A stretch of DNA of 64,000 bases. Source: Pratylenchus scribneri. Its lineage: Eukaryota; Nematoda; Chromadorea; Rhabditida; Pratylenchidae. The notes beneath the pieces are model-generated. The model had not been told where the DNA came from. It ran no database searches and worked only from the letters and a program-made list of their open reading frames with translations. Shown piece after piece: positions 1 to 12,711 of the stretch (position 1 is the stretch's first letter; each line of letters opens with the position of its first letter). Where the stretch lies: assembly GCA_030063045.1 (NCBI GenBank), contig JAQSEB010000006.1:1-64000 (forward strand). The letters run 5' to 3'. A program made the translations under genes and the position numbers.

Positions 1-3000
1 AAAATCGTAAAAAATATATTATTTTTGCCCTGGAAACCTGGTAGGATTGCGTAAGAATTATTACTAATTGTTCTTAAATTTGTATTCAATTTCTTTAAGC
101 ACCTCGAAGCCCGAATGAAAGAATTTTTCTTAAAGATGAAATCCTATGAAGACTGAAGTCTTAAAAATAATCTATTCTAATAAACCAACGAAGATTTTTC
201 AACTAGGAGAGAAAATTTGTTAAATATCTTTTCAAAATTTTACAGTATAGGTGAATTTACAAAAAATATTTTTCTCGATATTTTTCTAAGTGATAATGAT
301 GATATGATAGTGATATTTTCCACCATCATATATATCATTTTGAATGATACCGTTTTGACTATGATGTCACTATCATATCATTTTCAAAATTTTGGCATCA
401 TGAAAACACTGCCGCCAGTTCAAATTCACAACCCTAATTGAATGTGAAAAAGGGGGTACTTGCGTTATAAATGTGAGATTTGAAAAAATGAATGATTTTT
501 TAAAATTAATTTGAGAAACAAATTTTGTGATGAGTGCAAATTGTAACTTATGATAATAGTAGAATATTATAATGTATTTACCAAATTTTAATGCATGATT
601 GTAATTAAATTTTAGACATAAATTTGAATTTTTTCAATTCTATTATACAATAGTGATTATTTAGGAAAAATGATAGATAAAAAAGAATTATTTATAAAAA
701 AATATTTAATTTAGAAATGCTAATGGAGAAGGAGATTGCAAGGAAATTAAAAGCATTCAATCATCATTGAGCATCGCACAGGAAGGCGAAATAACTGTTC
801 GGGGTATGTTTTTAAAAGGAAAAAAGCTAGAAATTTAATTATAATATAAGAAAAGAGTTTTAAAATTTTATTTTAAAAATTTTATAAATAATACACTTAA
901 AGCATGGCATTCAGAATCAAGCTTTAATGGTAATATACCGTAGGCCGGTTTATGACCGAACATTTTATTTCCATTGGGTTTTTAATGGCGAAAGAATGGA
1001 GAGAAAATTCTTTCTTTCTTAGAAAATATATTAAAATTAATTAAATTTACATTTTATAAAAAATGAAGTGAATTTTGAATAAATATTATAATTAAATATT
1101 AAACATTTATAGGAAAAATGAGAATATTTGCTTGTCCCGTTATTTTTCATTATAATAAAATATTTATTTTGTTTAGATGATAATGATAAAATAGTAATGG
1201 ATCCATATTTGAAACTTTTGGCATTGTATGCCAATTGTACTGAGCAAATTATATTCTACAGTACTGACTTTACATATAATTTTGTAAGTTTAATTAATTT
1301 AAATTGATTATTTTTTAAAATTTAAGAGAAAAATGATTTGGTCTTTTAGTCAATTTTTGTTGATATTTTTAATTTAAATCATTTTATGTGATTTATGCAT
1401 AATTAGATAGCCAAGCCCAAGCCATAGTTTTTAGCTATCACAAAATTTTGTATAGTGGATGCATCCATTTGGACTTCTTGCATATAAAAATTTCAATCTT
1501 TATTTGAAGTGATTTTTATTTTTTTGAAAATATTGAATTGTATTAAAACTTGGGCTTTAATTACTTATATTAATAATATCTGTTACATTTTTCAATAATT
1601 TTTATTTTCAAAGATTTTTATAAAAATGAAAATAAATTTTAGGAGGATAATATTGTGTGCAGTGGTACTGGACAATGCAACAATGAATATTGCCATAAAT
1701 TAAGTACACAAGCAAGCATACCTTCACAGAAAATTAATTCCCCAGGCAAATTTTACATTTATTTATTTTTTATAATTTTAAAAATATTTATCTAATTTAA
1801 AAATAAAACCATATATTAATTTTTATTACGATTTAGTGGTTTGCTCAAAATTCACAAACCATATACAAATGGATTAGAGCTCGTCAAGACACATCGAATG
1901 GTATATAATTTGTCATGGTTTTTTGAATAAAACCCCAAAAACGGTTTAATGGTTTAAAACCCTTAACTTTTGATAAAATCACGCTAAAATATATACCAAT
2001 CGATGCCTCTTGACGAGATCTATCGTTTGGGTATAAGATTTAGGGGTCTAGAAAACTCGTTAAACCGTTATAAACTTTTCGCAATTTTCAATAATTTATT
2101 CGCAAAATTAAATATCATCCTAATATAATTTAGGACTATCTTTCTGTATGTATGGCAATATGGAGGGTATGCTTGATTGCTTATTTACTAGCGAAGAATG
2201 CTACTTTTATCGCATTTACGCGAAAAAAGAAAGCAATGAAATTTACGAAATCTTCAAGTGTTCTGCAGCAACAATTTTTGCCAAGGTAAGTATCAGCTAT
2301 CAGGGCTGGACAAAATCTCAGAAATCACGGTATTTCACGGGAATGGTAAACGGTATTTTAATGAAAAGTGAATTGTCCACTTTTACTTTTGTAAAAATTT
2401 TGAAAAATCATAAGATACGGTTATTGATACCGTGGACCGTGCCAAGCCCTGGCTGGTAAGTATAGAAAATTAAATAATTTGAATATACTGTATTTTTGCA
2501 TTTTAAAATAATTAACTATAGTAAGTCATCTTAAACCCAGGGCTGCCAGATGGTTTTTCGATTTGGGGGCATTTCTTAAAAAATAGTAAAAATGATTTTG
2601 AAAAATTTCTTCTCAATGTTTATTATTATTTTGTGCAGTTTTGCAACAATTGTTGGAAATAAACAAATTTAATGTTTTATGCAAGGTTGGAGGACGGGGT
2701 GCATTATAGTCATTATATAGTGCGCAGATGGTCCAATTTTGCTCCGTAGACGAAAATTCTAACGAAAAATGACATTTCAAATGAAAAATTTCAGTAAAAT
2801 ATGACCCATAGATAAAATTAGACCAGAAATTGTCTGCGCAGCGAAAAAAAAACAAAAATGACTGCGCAACGAGAAAATGTAAAAAATGGGAATTGTTGTT
2901 GAATTGAATGGAAATGGAGAATGGGTGATTTGGTGTTGGGGCCATTTTGCTTTGAATTTGATCGATTTCTTGAATGCATCATTTTGGGTTTAATGTTGAA

Positions 3001-6000
3001 TTGGTTGAATTGATACAAATCTGAAAATTATAGTAAATTTATTGAAGAAATTATTTTGTCAGTTTGGAACATTTTTTAACCAATTCAAATGAAATAAATA
3101 AAGTGGAACGAATGAGAAGGACAAAGAGCATTTTTTGGCAAGATTTGGATGGCCTTTTAATGGGCACTAAACTCAAAAAAACTTTCAAAAGTAAAATAGC
3201 ATAATTTGGTTCCTCAATTTCGGATGCTAGGATGGAAAATGAGATGCAAAGAAAATGCATGGACCAGAAATATTTCTTTTGAACTTTGAGAATGGCATTT
3301 AGTAAAAATATAAGAAGGCAATTTAGTATTATTTTTTGAAAAAATGGTATGAATGAACATTTGAGAGCATTTTTGGAGAAGTATTTGGTGTCGAATTTTC
3401 GAAAAATATTACATTTTATATGCGGTTAACATCAAAAAAATGAAGAGAGGCGGCTAAAGCCTAGAAATAAGATGATCCATAAAGAAAGAAGTGATCTTTC
3501 AAAATGATAGAATTGCTATTTGGATTTTCAAAGATTGTGCTGGCCTTAGGATTGGTCCAATGATTAGAAAAAACATTTCTCATATTCGAATGGCAGGAAA
3601 AGCTAAAAAATAGGAATTGTCAGATGATTAGTAGAGGAAATCTATTTTGGTAATTTGTGTTGATCTAATATTTGCCCTTGATCTGATTCTGATTTAAAAG
3701 TTCATAAAAGCTATCGACAAGGCATGAATGAGGGAGTTGGATAAACGGTAAAAACTATTTTTCTTTGATATTCCAAAAATGTATGGCAGGATAATTTAGA
3801 ATGAAAAGTGAAAAAGAGAAAAAAGTTACTTTTTAAATACTTTCTATGGGTATTTGGGGGTCATCTCAGCTTGGGTGGGTGGCGGAGGTAAAAAAAGGAG
3901 GCAAACGGCAAATTCTCAGAGGGTGATATTCTGGCAACCCTGGCTCAAATGCCATATTTATTAATTTAAATAATAAAGGAATAATATTTTTGCTAGCTAT
4001 TTTATTTTATTAGCAGCTTCAATTTATTGTTTTTCACTTTCTAATAGCACAAAATCGTTTTTAAGATTGAAATACGTAATAATGGAATGAAAGAAGAATT
4101 AATTCTCGAACAAAATAAATGGGTCAAAAGCAAAATCATAAATATGAATATTTCGATGACAAATTATGTTTTTAATGTACTGACTGATTTCAATCAAAAT
4201 TTATATGTGAGAAGAAGCAGCGACAAAAAAGTTGCAATCATTGAGGAAAGAAGCCTCATTGAGTATGTCCCAAGTATGGTTTATATTTAAATAATTTAGA
4301 AACTAAAATCAATCACATTTAAAATTTCGATATAAATTCATTTTTAATATATTTGAAGAAATGAATATTATCTAAAATTAAATAACTATTGAAAATAAGA
4401 AATAAATTTATGCAAATTGATATTATATAAGGCATATATATAAAAATTATATTTTTTAAGATATAAATGACTGTTTTTATTTTTATTAATTTCAGTTATT
4501 AGAAATAATTTTTTTATTTAATAGTTTAAAAAAAAAGTAAAAATATTTTATCTATTTTTAAGATGAATTTATTACACTTAAAAATAAAGAAAGAATTCTA
4601 AAATTTTTGTATAAAGTTTATTTGGTACTTAATTGATGTTATCTGTACGCAGATTTTTGAAAAAAAATTTTGGAAAGTGTTTTTTTATGGGTTTTCTGGT
4701 GGTGTGGAACGCGATTCTGACATCTATTTTTTCATATCTTACCATCTTGGTAAATAATACCAATTTTTGCCAAAAAAAAATGCCAAGGGAGGATAGGATC
4801 AAAGCCAATTTTTCAAAATTTTTTAAATATTTTGACTTCTAACTTGCGTAAAGTGCAATATTACTTTATAAAAATGGTACCATCCGATTCAGCTCATCGA
4901 GCTGCATTGATTGAGTATAATTTGCCTATATTTAAAATATTTTGAAAATTGGCTTGGTCCGCCCTTAGCATTTTCATGGTAAAAGTCGGCATTATCTTAC
5001 CAAGATGATAAGATATGACAAAATGGATGTCAGATTCGCGTTCTTCGCCCCAGAAAACCGCAGGAAACAAATTTTTAAAAAATTCAAAATTTTTTTTTCA
5101 AGAATCTACATAGAGATAACAGTTTATTTTATGTTGATATGGAATATTTTTTGATGCCGAAATTAGTTGTCTCTAAAGATAGAATTTTTATAAGCTACTT
5201 TTTTCATCTAAAAATATTTTTCTGCATCATATTGTTGAAAAATGTTTTATCGATTCTTTTATGATTTAAGTAATATGCTATAATTTAATGCAAATATTCT
5301 AATTTTTTTTTTATAAATTTAATTAATTAAAAAATTAAAATATTTTTTTTGTAAGAGTGCTCATTACCAGAAGAAGTAGAACGCTTTCACAAAACTGACT
5401 GTCCTTTCAAAAAAGGTGGTGAATGTAATGAAGTTGGTGGAAAGGTAGATTGCACGGAATTTGAATCAAACCCGTTTCCTAATATTTTTGCGCAATACTC
5501 TTTGCCAAAACCCAATCACCAAGCGTCAATTTTTCAAGAATTTAACGGTAAAAAATAAAAAAATACTCTAATTTTTCATCATTTCCTTAAAATATATGCA
5601 TATTATATATGTCACGCCGAATATTGAAATTGTCAAATATTGAAATTGCTGAGCAAGAGACGCAGATATCGATAATAGGTATTAGGTTAGGTATAGGGGG
5701 TCAGGGATAAGAATCCAGCGGAAAGTGTGAACATTCTCAATATCGGCAATTCTCAATATTCGGTGTAACATGTATCAGCGAAAGCGAATATGGGAAATTA
5801 GTGATTTCCGGAAATCACTGGCGAATTCTGGAAATTCTCATTTTCGCTAGGCTAACTAGCGTATTCCGGGAAATCACTAGCGAATTTGGAAATTTCCAGA
5901 ATACACTAACCCTTTCTAGCGAATTCCGGAATTCCCTAATTAATTTAGGAAAAATGAAATAAAATCAGAACAGTGTGAAATTAAATCAGAAATGGGGGAA

Positions 6001-9000
6001 ATAAAATCGGAACAATGTGAAATTAAATCAAAATTGTCTGAATTATTATCAGAATTGTCAGAATTATTATCAGAAGAGTCAGAATTATTATCAGAATTGT
6101 CAGAATTATTAAAAGAATAGTCAGAATTAATATCAGAATAGTCAGAATTAATATCAGAAGAGTCAGAATTATTATCAGAATAGTCAGAATTATTATCAGA
6201 ATAATATAAAAATAATTTTGAGGCAAAATAAGTGAGGAATATCTTGCTGCTACCATCACAATTATCGCTGATATTGCCAATTTTAAAATCCAATACATAA
6301 TGGATAATGCCAGTTGCCAATTCAATCAGACAAAGATATCCGGATGCTTTAGTTGCCGTAATAGTGCAACTTTAAAGTATACCTGTTTAAATCAATTTTC
6401 TACCAAAAAAGCTTATGTTGTAAGTGTTTAATAATTTCTAGTTATTTTTATTAAAAATAAATTTTACTCCAAATAAATAAGGAATTTTAAGTCTATTTTT
6501 AAAATCAAAATTTATTTTAATCCCCTCAAAGAGAAAATGCATATCGGTTACGTTAAGCTAATACCAAGAAATATAATATAAAAAAATTCAAAATATAGAT
6601 TTAACGCATTAAATCATTAAATTTTATCCACTTATTAACAAATTAAATGTTTAAAATTTATTCTATTTTTAATAGTTTTTAAATTCGTGAAAATAATTTT
6701 AATTTAATTTTAATTGACAAAAATCTATCTTCTTCGCGGTGAAGTTTCCAAAATTGATTAGGTCGGATTATCTTTTGTTCACGGAGTGCAAAAAGCAATT
6801 CTATGAAAGAATTTGATAACGAGAATTTATTAAATGTTAGAATCCGACAATTATAAAATGCGTTGAATTGACTAACCTTCGAATTTTCACAAATTTAGAA
6901 CATTTTAATAGACTTACAGTAATGAATATAAATAAATTTAGACTTGTTCTGGTTCGGAAGATACGTCATTTACAGGTCAATTTAATGAATTTTTGATACG
7001 CTTTAGCAAAAAAAAATATTTTATAATCAAATATTTTTTAGAAGCTATATTTGAGTGAGCAAGATCCAAAAATGTAGGAATACATGCTTGGCCAAAATAG
7101 TTTAAAATAACAAAAATGTAAGGAAATTGTTTTTAAATCGCAAGGAAAACAAATATAGAGTCGAGCCGGTTTAAGAGTTCACATTTATTTACAATTTACA
7201 TCAATTGAAGTTTAATCTAAAAAGTGAATGAATGCTTTTTAAAGGGATATTTAGGTTTGAGACTTGAAGTATCCTAAGGGTAATTTTTCAAGGCGTATAC
7301 AGGAAACTATAGGTTTTTCATTTCGAATAAAGGGTTGCGCAATGCGCATAACCCGGTTTAAAAATACTGGTTAAAAAGGCAAAATTTTACCAATACTGGA
7401 GAACAGATAAGCTTTTATCCAATGATCCAATCAATTCAAATGTAGTAACAATCGACTCCTCTCGACGAGACGAATCGAATGAGCGCACGCACTTATTGAT
7501 CCAAATATATGCTGCAAAGTTATAGCCTCAAGAAAAATCACAAAAGTGAAGTCCCCTTTCGGGCCCAAATCGCAATATTTTTTCATAGTGTTATTATATT
7601 CGATCGACACGTCTCGATGAGAGGAACATGAAATCTGTCTATGGTTTTGAATAGAACTCAAAAATAAAAAAATTGACCATTTTTGTCTCGATGGAATGTA
7701 TTGGAACTGGAGAGGTAATTTGAGAAGGGATTCCAGAGTGGCGTAGCCGAAGAGCGGTAACCGGAAGAGCGTTTGGCGAGCTTTGCGAGCTAATAAGTGA
7801 GCCGTGAGTAGCGAAGGCGTACGTACCAAATATGGTACGGTTAGATCACTAAAACTATCTATTCGGCAGTATAGTCAAGGGATTATATATTAGGAGATGT
7901 CTCTCGAAATCAAATTGCCGAAAAAATTCCGGGAAATTTCCTACTGTATGTGCGCGAGTCAAAAATTCCTTTACAACTTTTCAGAGTTAAGATAGATGTG
8001 CACGCTAAAAAGCAAAATTGTAGAGCTCGGCAAGTCGAACAAAATGGTATATTTCTCGAGATTGAAATTTTGAGATTTTAGCTTAAAACTATTTCAAAAA
8101 TCAGAAAAGAGGCGAAATCTGCCGGGGTAACTTAAAGCGCCCTGCACTCAATGGAAATACAATTTAAACCAGACACGATAGCGGCTGGTTTATAAATAAA
8201 AATTATTTAAGTTATCTGTGATAATGATACAAAGGAAAAGGAAACACCAATTGCATTTTCAAAAGCTATTATTGATCAAAAATGTGTGATTAATTGTGAA
8301 GCAAATAAAATAGATTTTGATTTACAAGGTTTTGTTAATATAAATTTAAATTAATATATTAAAATTATTTTTATATATTAAATTGTATTTACTTTTGATT
8401 AAAATATATCACTTTAGTTAACCGTGAAATAACAATAGAAAATTTTTAAAAATATACTATAATTAAATTATTAAAAAAGTTGAAATAATTGTTATTCGCA
8501 CTACAAATATAATAAATTATCACAAATAGGCTAAGAAAAATAAATATAATCCTACATTATTGAGTTTTCTCTGGTAATTAAAAGATACGAATTTAATATT
8601 ATTTAGTATTTATTAATCATTCCTCTCAATTTAAATGATTACGATTATATAATTAATTAATTTTTTCTAAAACAGAAACAGTATATATAAAATTTAATTT
8701 ATATGAAGAGGAACACTGATAAAAAGATTCGTATTTATATCGAAATAAAAGCTATCATCCCTTATTTGAGAAGTATAATATATTTAGAAAAATAAATATA
8801 ATTAATAATCGTAAAATTGAAATCGCATATTGAAAAAAAATTCTCAATTATTATAAAATTGGTATTGTAATTTTTATAAAATTAATTTATAGGACATTTA
8901 TTTGCACCACCTACAGTAAAGTGGCCAAGCCCCGGTCCTAGCGGAGAGGCACACAATTGTATGATTCTTTCTTTATGTTTAATGTACACTGATAAGATAA

Positions 9001-12000
9001 TAATAAATTGGTTTATGGAAATGGACAAGAATTTGCGAACTTTTAATTAATAATTCTCTCCTGCAAAATCCCTAAAAATAATTTTCTGAAAAATAATCTA
9101 AAGGAAAAATATTTTTGAAAACAATTTTTTAAATTAACAATTTTTATTTTTCTATTATTTATTTTATATCTTTTTTATGATTAAAAAAATTCAAAAAGTA
9201 AAAATGTTTATAAAATCTTATAGCTTAAAACTAAAAATATATGCAATTTTAAATTTAAAAATGGTTAATTTTCAGTTTCTGAAGGAATATCGGATTATCC
9301 TCAAATTACTGATGGTCTCCGTAAAATTGGTAATTGAAATTGATTCTTTTTATAAAAATATTTCTAAAATTTACTTTAATTATATTTTTAGTTTTCTGTT
9401 TTACCGTTTTAGGAATTTATATTGGTAAATATTTAATTTTTCGAAAAGAGTATTGAAAATTGCGGAAATGATATATTGTCGAAAACTGTTTTTGCTTTAT
9501 AACTTGATTATAACTAGGGATTTTGGGCTAGGATTAGGTTCAGGGCAGGCATATGAACCATGGGATTAGGGACAATGTGCCAAAACCAGGGAATCTTAAT
9601 GAAGCCTGACTGGGCCAAGTTATATGGACTAAAAAATTACATTATATCCTTTTCGCAATTTTCAATATTTTTTTGTTTCGTTAACTAATTATATTTTTTC
9701 AAAACAAAATTTCAAAAAATTTGAACTTGGAAACAGAAAATCGATAAATACCAAAAAACTATTTGAATATAAATAGCTGATATTTATTAAATATTTTATT
9801 CTGTTTTCATTGTTGAAAATAAAATAATAAATTTAATATTATTTGAATGCCATATTTTTGCAACTCGAATTTTTTGCAATCCTATTTCCTATTGGATGCT
9901 TTTCACATTATAAATAATAGAAAAGGGTTTAATTTATGAAATTTGAATAAAATAGGTTTGCCAAATCGGTTTAAGTAGTTCAAAAGTTCGGAATTGATTA
10001 AATAAGGGGTTTTCCGATAATGGAGAATAAGAATTTGGGGTCAATTTCACGTTTTGAATGTATTTAAATGTTAAAATCGTTTACGCTTAAGTATGGTTTA
10101 GACGGATTCAGTTCAAATCATTTAGGTTTAAGGATTAGGGTTATTATAGAAGCGACATTGGTCTAAACAATTAAATCCGTTCAAAAAGTGAAATTGACCC
10201 AAAATTCGCGTTCTCCATAATCGAAACCCCTTATTTAATCAATTCCGAACTTTTAAACCGATTAAATCTGTTTGTGGCCAAACCGGTCCGCTCATACCAA
10301 CTAAACCTACTTTATTCAAATTTTAGTAAACTAAACCATTTTCTAAAAGTTATAATCATGAAAAGCAATAAATAAATCTAATGGGGTTAGCATTAGAAAA
10401 ATAATTCAGGTTCCAAAAAAATTATTTATTTCCGTTTGCAAAAAAAAAATCGGATGGCTAAAAAAGAATATATTATTTAGGAACACAAATTGAAGATGCT
10501 TTCAATGCCCTTACTGATTTTTTTCAACTCGCACTAAGTATACCAAAAGTAAGTGTGTTTATTTCTTTCGAATTCAAGTTCTACAAATTGTTGAAAGTGA
10601 GCGTGGGTATTTCTTCTTCCTAAATCATGTCATAACCCAGGGTTCTATAATGATTTTCAAATTATTAATTTATTAAAAAGCATTATTTTTGGAAAAAGTG
10701 GTCGACGCGAAAACTTAAATCTACCACTAGGGATGGGCAAAATCGAAAAATAAAAAACGATAGACGATAACGATAGGTTTCCAAAGCAAGATACGATAAA
10801 ACTAACGATAAAAAACAGCCCAAAAACACGATAAATACTATAAAACGATAACGATAACGATAAATTTTGAAAATTTTTTCTAAGTATTTAAAATCAAAAA
10901 TTTAAAATTTTTCTGATCAAAAAGTTTTTCCACATTTTCTAATTTACTACTTTAAAAGGTAATAGTTGACTTTGTACCCCACCTTTTTTGAAAAAAAATT
11001 TTTTGATTTTATTTTTCGCTAAAAATGGATTTTTAGGGGTTTCCGAAGATGGGGAATCCGATTTTGGCATTTATTTTTCATTATCAATATTGGCTGAACC
11101 GTTATCGGTTCGCAAACCGGTTTCGAAAAATTGAACTTTGATATTTTGAGTCATATTATACATCAATCAACGCGTATTGATGAGCTGATCACAAATCTGT
11201 CGTTTATTTCGCATAAAACCAAAATTCAAAAAAGTTATGGCCATTTTTGTCATATAGGTCACATATTCACCCTCTGAAATTTTAAATGGCCATAATTTGT
11301 TTGATTTTGGGTTTTATGCGAAACAAATGACAGATTCGTAATTAGCTCATCGAGGCGCGTTGATTGATGTATAATATGACCCAAAATATCAAAGTTTAAT
11401 TTTTCGAAACCGGTTTGCGAACCTATACTGGTTCAGGAAATTTAATTTATGAAAAATAAATGCCAAATTCGGATTCCCCATCTTCGGAAACCCCTAAAAA
11501 TCCATTTTTAGCGAAAAATAAAATCAAAATTTTTTTTTTCAAAAAAGGTGGGGTACAAAGTCAACTATTACCCTTTAAAAATCTCAAATTTTTAACAATC
11601 TGCCCGGCCTTTTGGAAAACAAATTTTTGTTATAGAAGCAAATAGTTTGGAACTTTAGTCAAAATTGCCTGATGATGGAGACTTTCTAATTTTTGGGGAT
11701 TGTTCTTTAATTTTTTATAATTTATTTTCAAATCAAAAAAATTTTATAAAATTGACTGCGTAATTTTGCCAGCTTTTATTAGACTATGGAAAAAATTTTT
11801 GGTTCTTTCACGGAGAAATTTTAGCTAAAAATAGCCCCAACAGGAGAAAATTTATTAAAAATGGCCCCGACAGGAGAATTTATTAAAAATGGCCCCGACA
11901 GGAGAAAATTTATTAAAAATAACCCCGACAGGAGAAAATTTATTAAAAATAGCCCCGACAGGAGAAAATTTATTAAAAATGGCCCCGACAGGAGAAAATT

Positions 12001-12711
12001 TATTAAAAATGGCCCCGACAGGAGAAAATTTATTAAAAATGGCCCCGACAGGAGAAAATTTATTAAAAATGGCCCCGACAGGAGAAAATTTATTAAAAAT
12101 GGCCCCGACAGGAGAAAATTTATTAAAAAATGGCCTAAATTTTAGAAATGGCTTTGTCCACAAAAAAAGAAATGAATTTTTTCTTCCAAAAAGCCATTTT
12201 TAGGGGGTGTATTTCGCGCGATAATTCCCAAAAAAACGATAGGCGATAACGATATGGTCAAAAAACACGATAAATACGATAAAACGATAACGATATACAT
12301 ACCCATCCCTGCTACGCACTATTTTCGTTAGAGAAGCGAAAAGTCGAGATTTCGAAAAATTAAGTATAAGGTTATAAATCAGGGCAGGATAGAATTAGGG
12401 GAGAGTGTTAGATTTGTACTCTGCCAGTTTTCGTTGATTTTCAGTTTACGCTATATATAAATATTTGCATGCACTACTATTACAAAAAGCAATTATCAAG
12501 TTCTTCTACACTAATTTAGTTTTTTTTTTATTTATCTGGAACGGGATTAATATTTTTTCAGTTTGTTGCATATGGAATTATTGGACTTGTTGTTATTTTC
12601 TTCATAATAATGATCGTCTTTGTCATCAAATTTTTCCATTGGTTTTATACTGAATTGATTAATTGCTTTAAATCGAATGCCACGCCGGAGGCCAGAGAAA
12701 ATTTGAAGTAA
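1..12711 (+). CDS. Spliced phlebovirus Gc (G2)-like class II fusion glycoprotein gene, 5' end outside window
   Basis: Exons seen at 1-50 (partial), 715-803, 1177-1283, 1643-1745, 2134-2285, 4048-4273, 5356-5547, 6223-6419, about 8212-8328, 8893-8958, 9276-9329, 10481-10548 and 12562-12711. Nearly all neighbouring exons agree in reading phase; 1745 uses a GC donor. The diagnostic part is the 6223 exon, with the Cys pattern GCFSC followed by a further Cys, which matches the conserved C-terminal Cys cluster of the Phlebovirus_G2 family. The 8212 exon carries a KC-V-N-C stem motif, and the last exon encodes a strongly hydrophobic membrane segment and a short tail ending at a stop at 12709. Such glycoproteins are the env of some nematode BEL/Pao retroelements and mediate membrane fusion in viruses. 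No gag, protease, RT or LTR is seen beside it, and it has many introns, so a host-resident gene is inferred. The phase does not fit between 6419 and 8212, so it may be broken there. Function in the nematode is unknown. Confidence 0.7.
1840..2095. mobile_element. MITE family B copy (about 250 bp)
   Basis: The two halves are inverted copies of each other. The left half contains TAGAGCTCGTCAAGAC and the right half TCTTGACGAGATCTATCG, with the paired AAACCGTTATAAAC-type end. Related copies lie at about 14730, 19590, 44770, 50190, 50800, 54240, 56300 and 62810. It sits in an intron of the fusion-glycoprotein-like gene. No coding capacity. Confidence 0.6.
2286..4047. other. Long intron of the Gc-like gene, no exon recognised
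   Basis: The stretch holds AT-rich DNA and a moderately less AT-rich block at 2540-3960. I see short open frames but none with a family resemblance or convincing splice sites. A missed exon cannot be excluded, although the phases of the exons at 2285 and 4048 already fit. Confidence 0.4.
4645..5110. mobile_element. Palindromic element in an intron
   Basis: The left arm (around 4690-4760) contains TTCATATCTTACCATCTTGG and the right arm (4990-5040) the inverted counterpart CCAAGATGATAAGATATGAC, with roughly 100-bp arms and a central spacer. A piece of the same element recurs at 22225-22300 inside the STARD10-like pseudogene block. Non-coding. Confidence 0.6.
5611..5772. mobile_element. Short MITE with inverted ends
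   Basis: It begins TCACGCCGAATATTGA and ends TCTCAATATTCGGTGTAACA, which are imperfect inverted copies. About 160 bp, no coding potential. It is followed at 5790-5935 by a tangle of short repeats built on TTCCGGAAATCACTAGCGAA. Confidence 0.55.
6034..6205. repeat. 21-nt minisatellite
   Basis: About eight imperfect copies of a 21-nt unit built on TCAGAATTATTATCAGAA. It lies just before the acceptor of the exon at 6223, so it is intronic. The open frames across it on the minus strand (Ser/Asp/Asn repeats) are by-products of the repeat. Confidence 0.85.
6420..8211. other. Intron-like stretch with short repeats
   Basis: No exon was recognised here. The block 7430-7830 is less AT-rich and has partial inverted symmetry (CGACTCCTCTCGACGAGACG near 7450 against CGACACGTCTCGATGAGAGG near 7605). 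The open frame on its minus strand has no family resemblance. Confidence 0.4.
9940..10330. mobile_element. Palindromic element in an intron
   Basis: Two arms of roughly 100-150 bp mirror each other. The left arm has TTCGGAATTGATTAAATAAG, the right arm CTTATTTAATCAATTCCGAA; GGGTCAATTTCAC on the left matches GTGAAATTGACCC on the right. No coding potential. Confidence 0.7.
10960..11585. repeat. About 620-bp near-perfect palindrome
   Basis: The left arm has GTTGACTTTGTACCCCACCT and the right arm AGGTGGGGTACAAAGTCAAC; GGGGTTTCCGAAGATGGGGA on the left matches its inverse near 11475. The arms run about 250 bp each around a short centre. The open frames at 11460-11645 are inside an arm and not genes. 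Confidence 0.85.
11832..12135. repeat. 30-nt minisatellite, about ten copies
   Basis: A nearly uniform 30-nt unit built on GGCCCCGACAGGAGAAAATT. It has a period divisible by three, so every frame on both strands is open; the repetitive predicted peptides are not evidence of a gene. Confidence 0.95.

Larger units (their letters stand above)
10728..12311. mobile_element. hAT-like non-autonomous element with nested palindrome and minisatellite
   Basis: The ends are TAGGGATGGGCA on the left and ACCCATCCCTG on the right, inverted copies of the type seen in hAT elements, with subterminal CGATAACGATA motifs on both sides. The flanking 8-mers (tctaccac and ctacgcac) resemble but do not equal each other, so the target duplication is uncertain. 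Inside lie a 600-bp palindrome (10960-11580) and a 30-nt minisatellite (11832-12135). No transposase frame is visible. Confidence 0.55.

Noticed and set aside
7431..7829. 132-codon minus-strand frame in a less AT-rich block
   Set aside because: No start context, splice logic or family similarity; the block has inverted-repeat character.
11861..12203. Repetitive Pro/Gly/Asn-rich proteins on both strands
   Set aside because: Frames cross a 30-nt minisatellite and are open in all phases.
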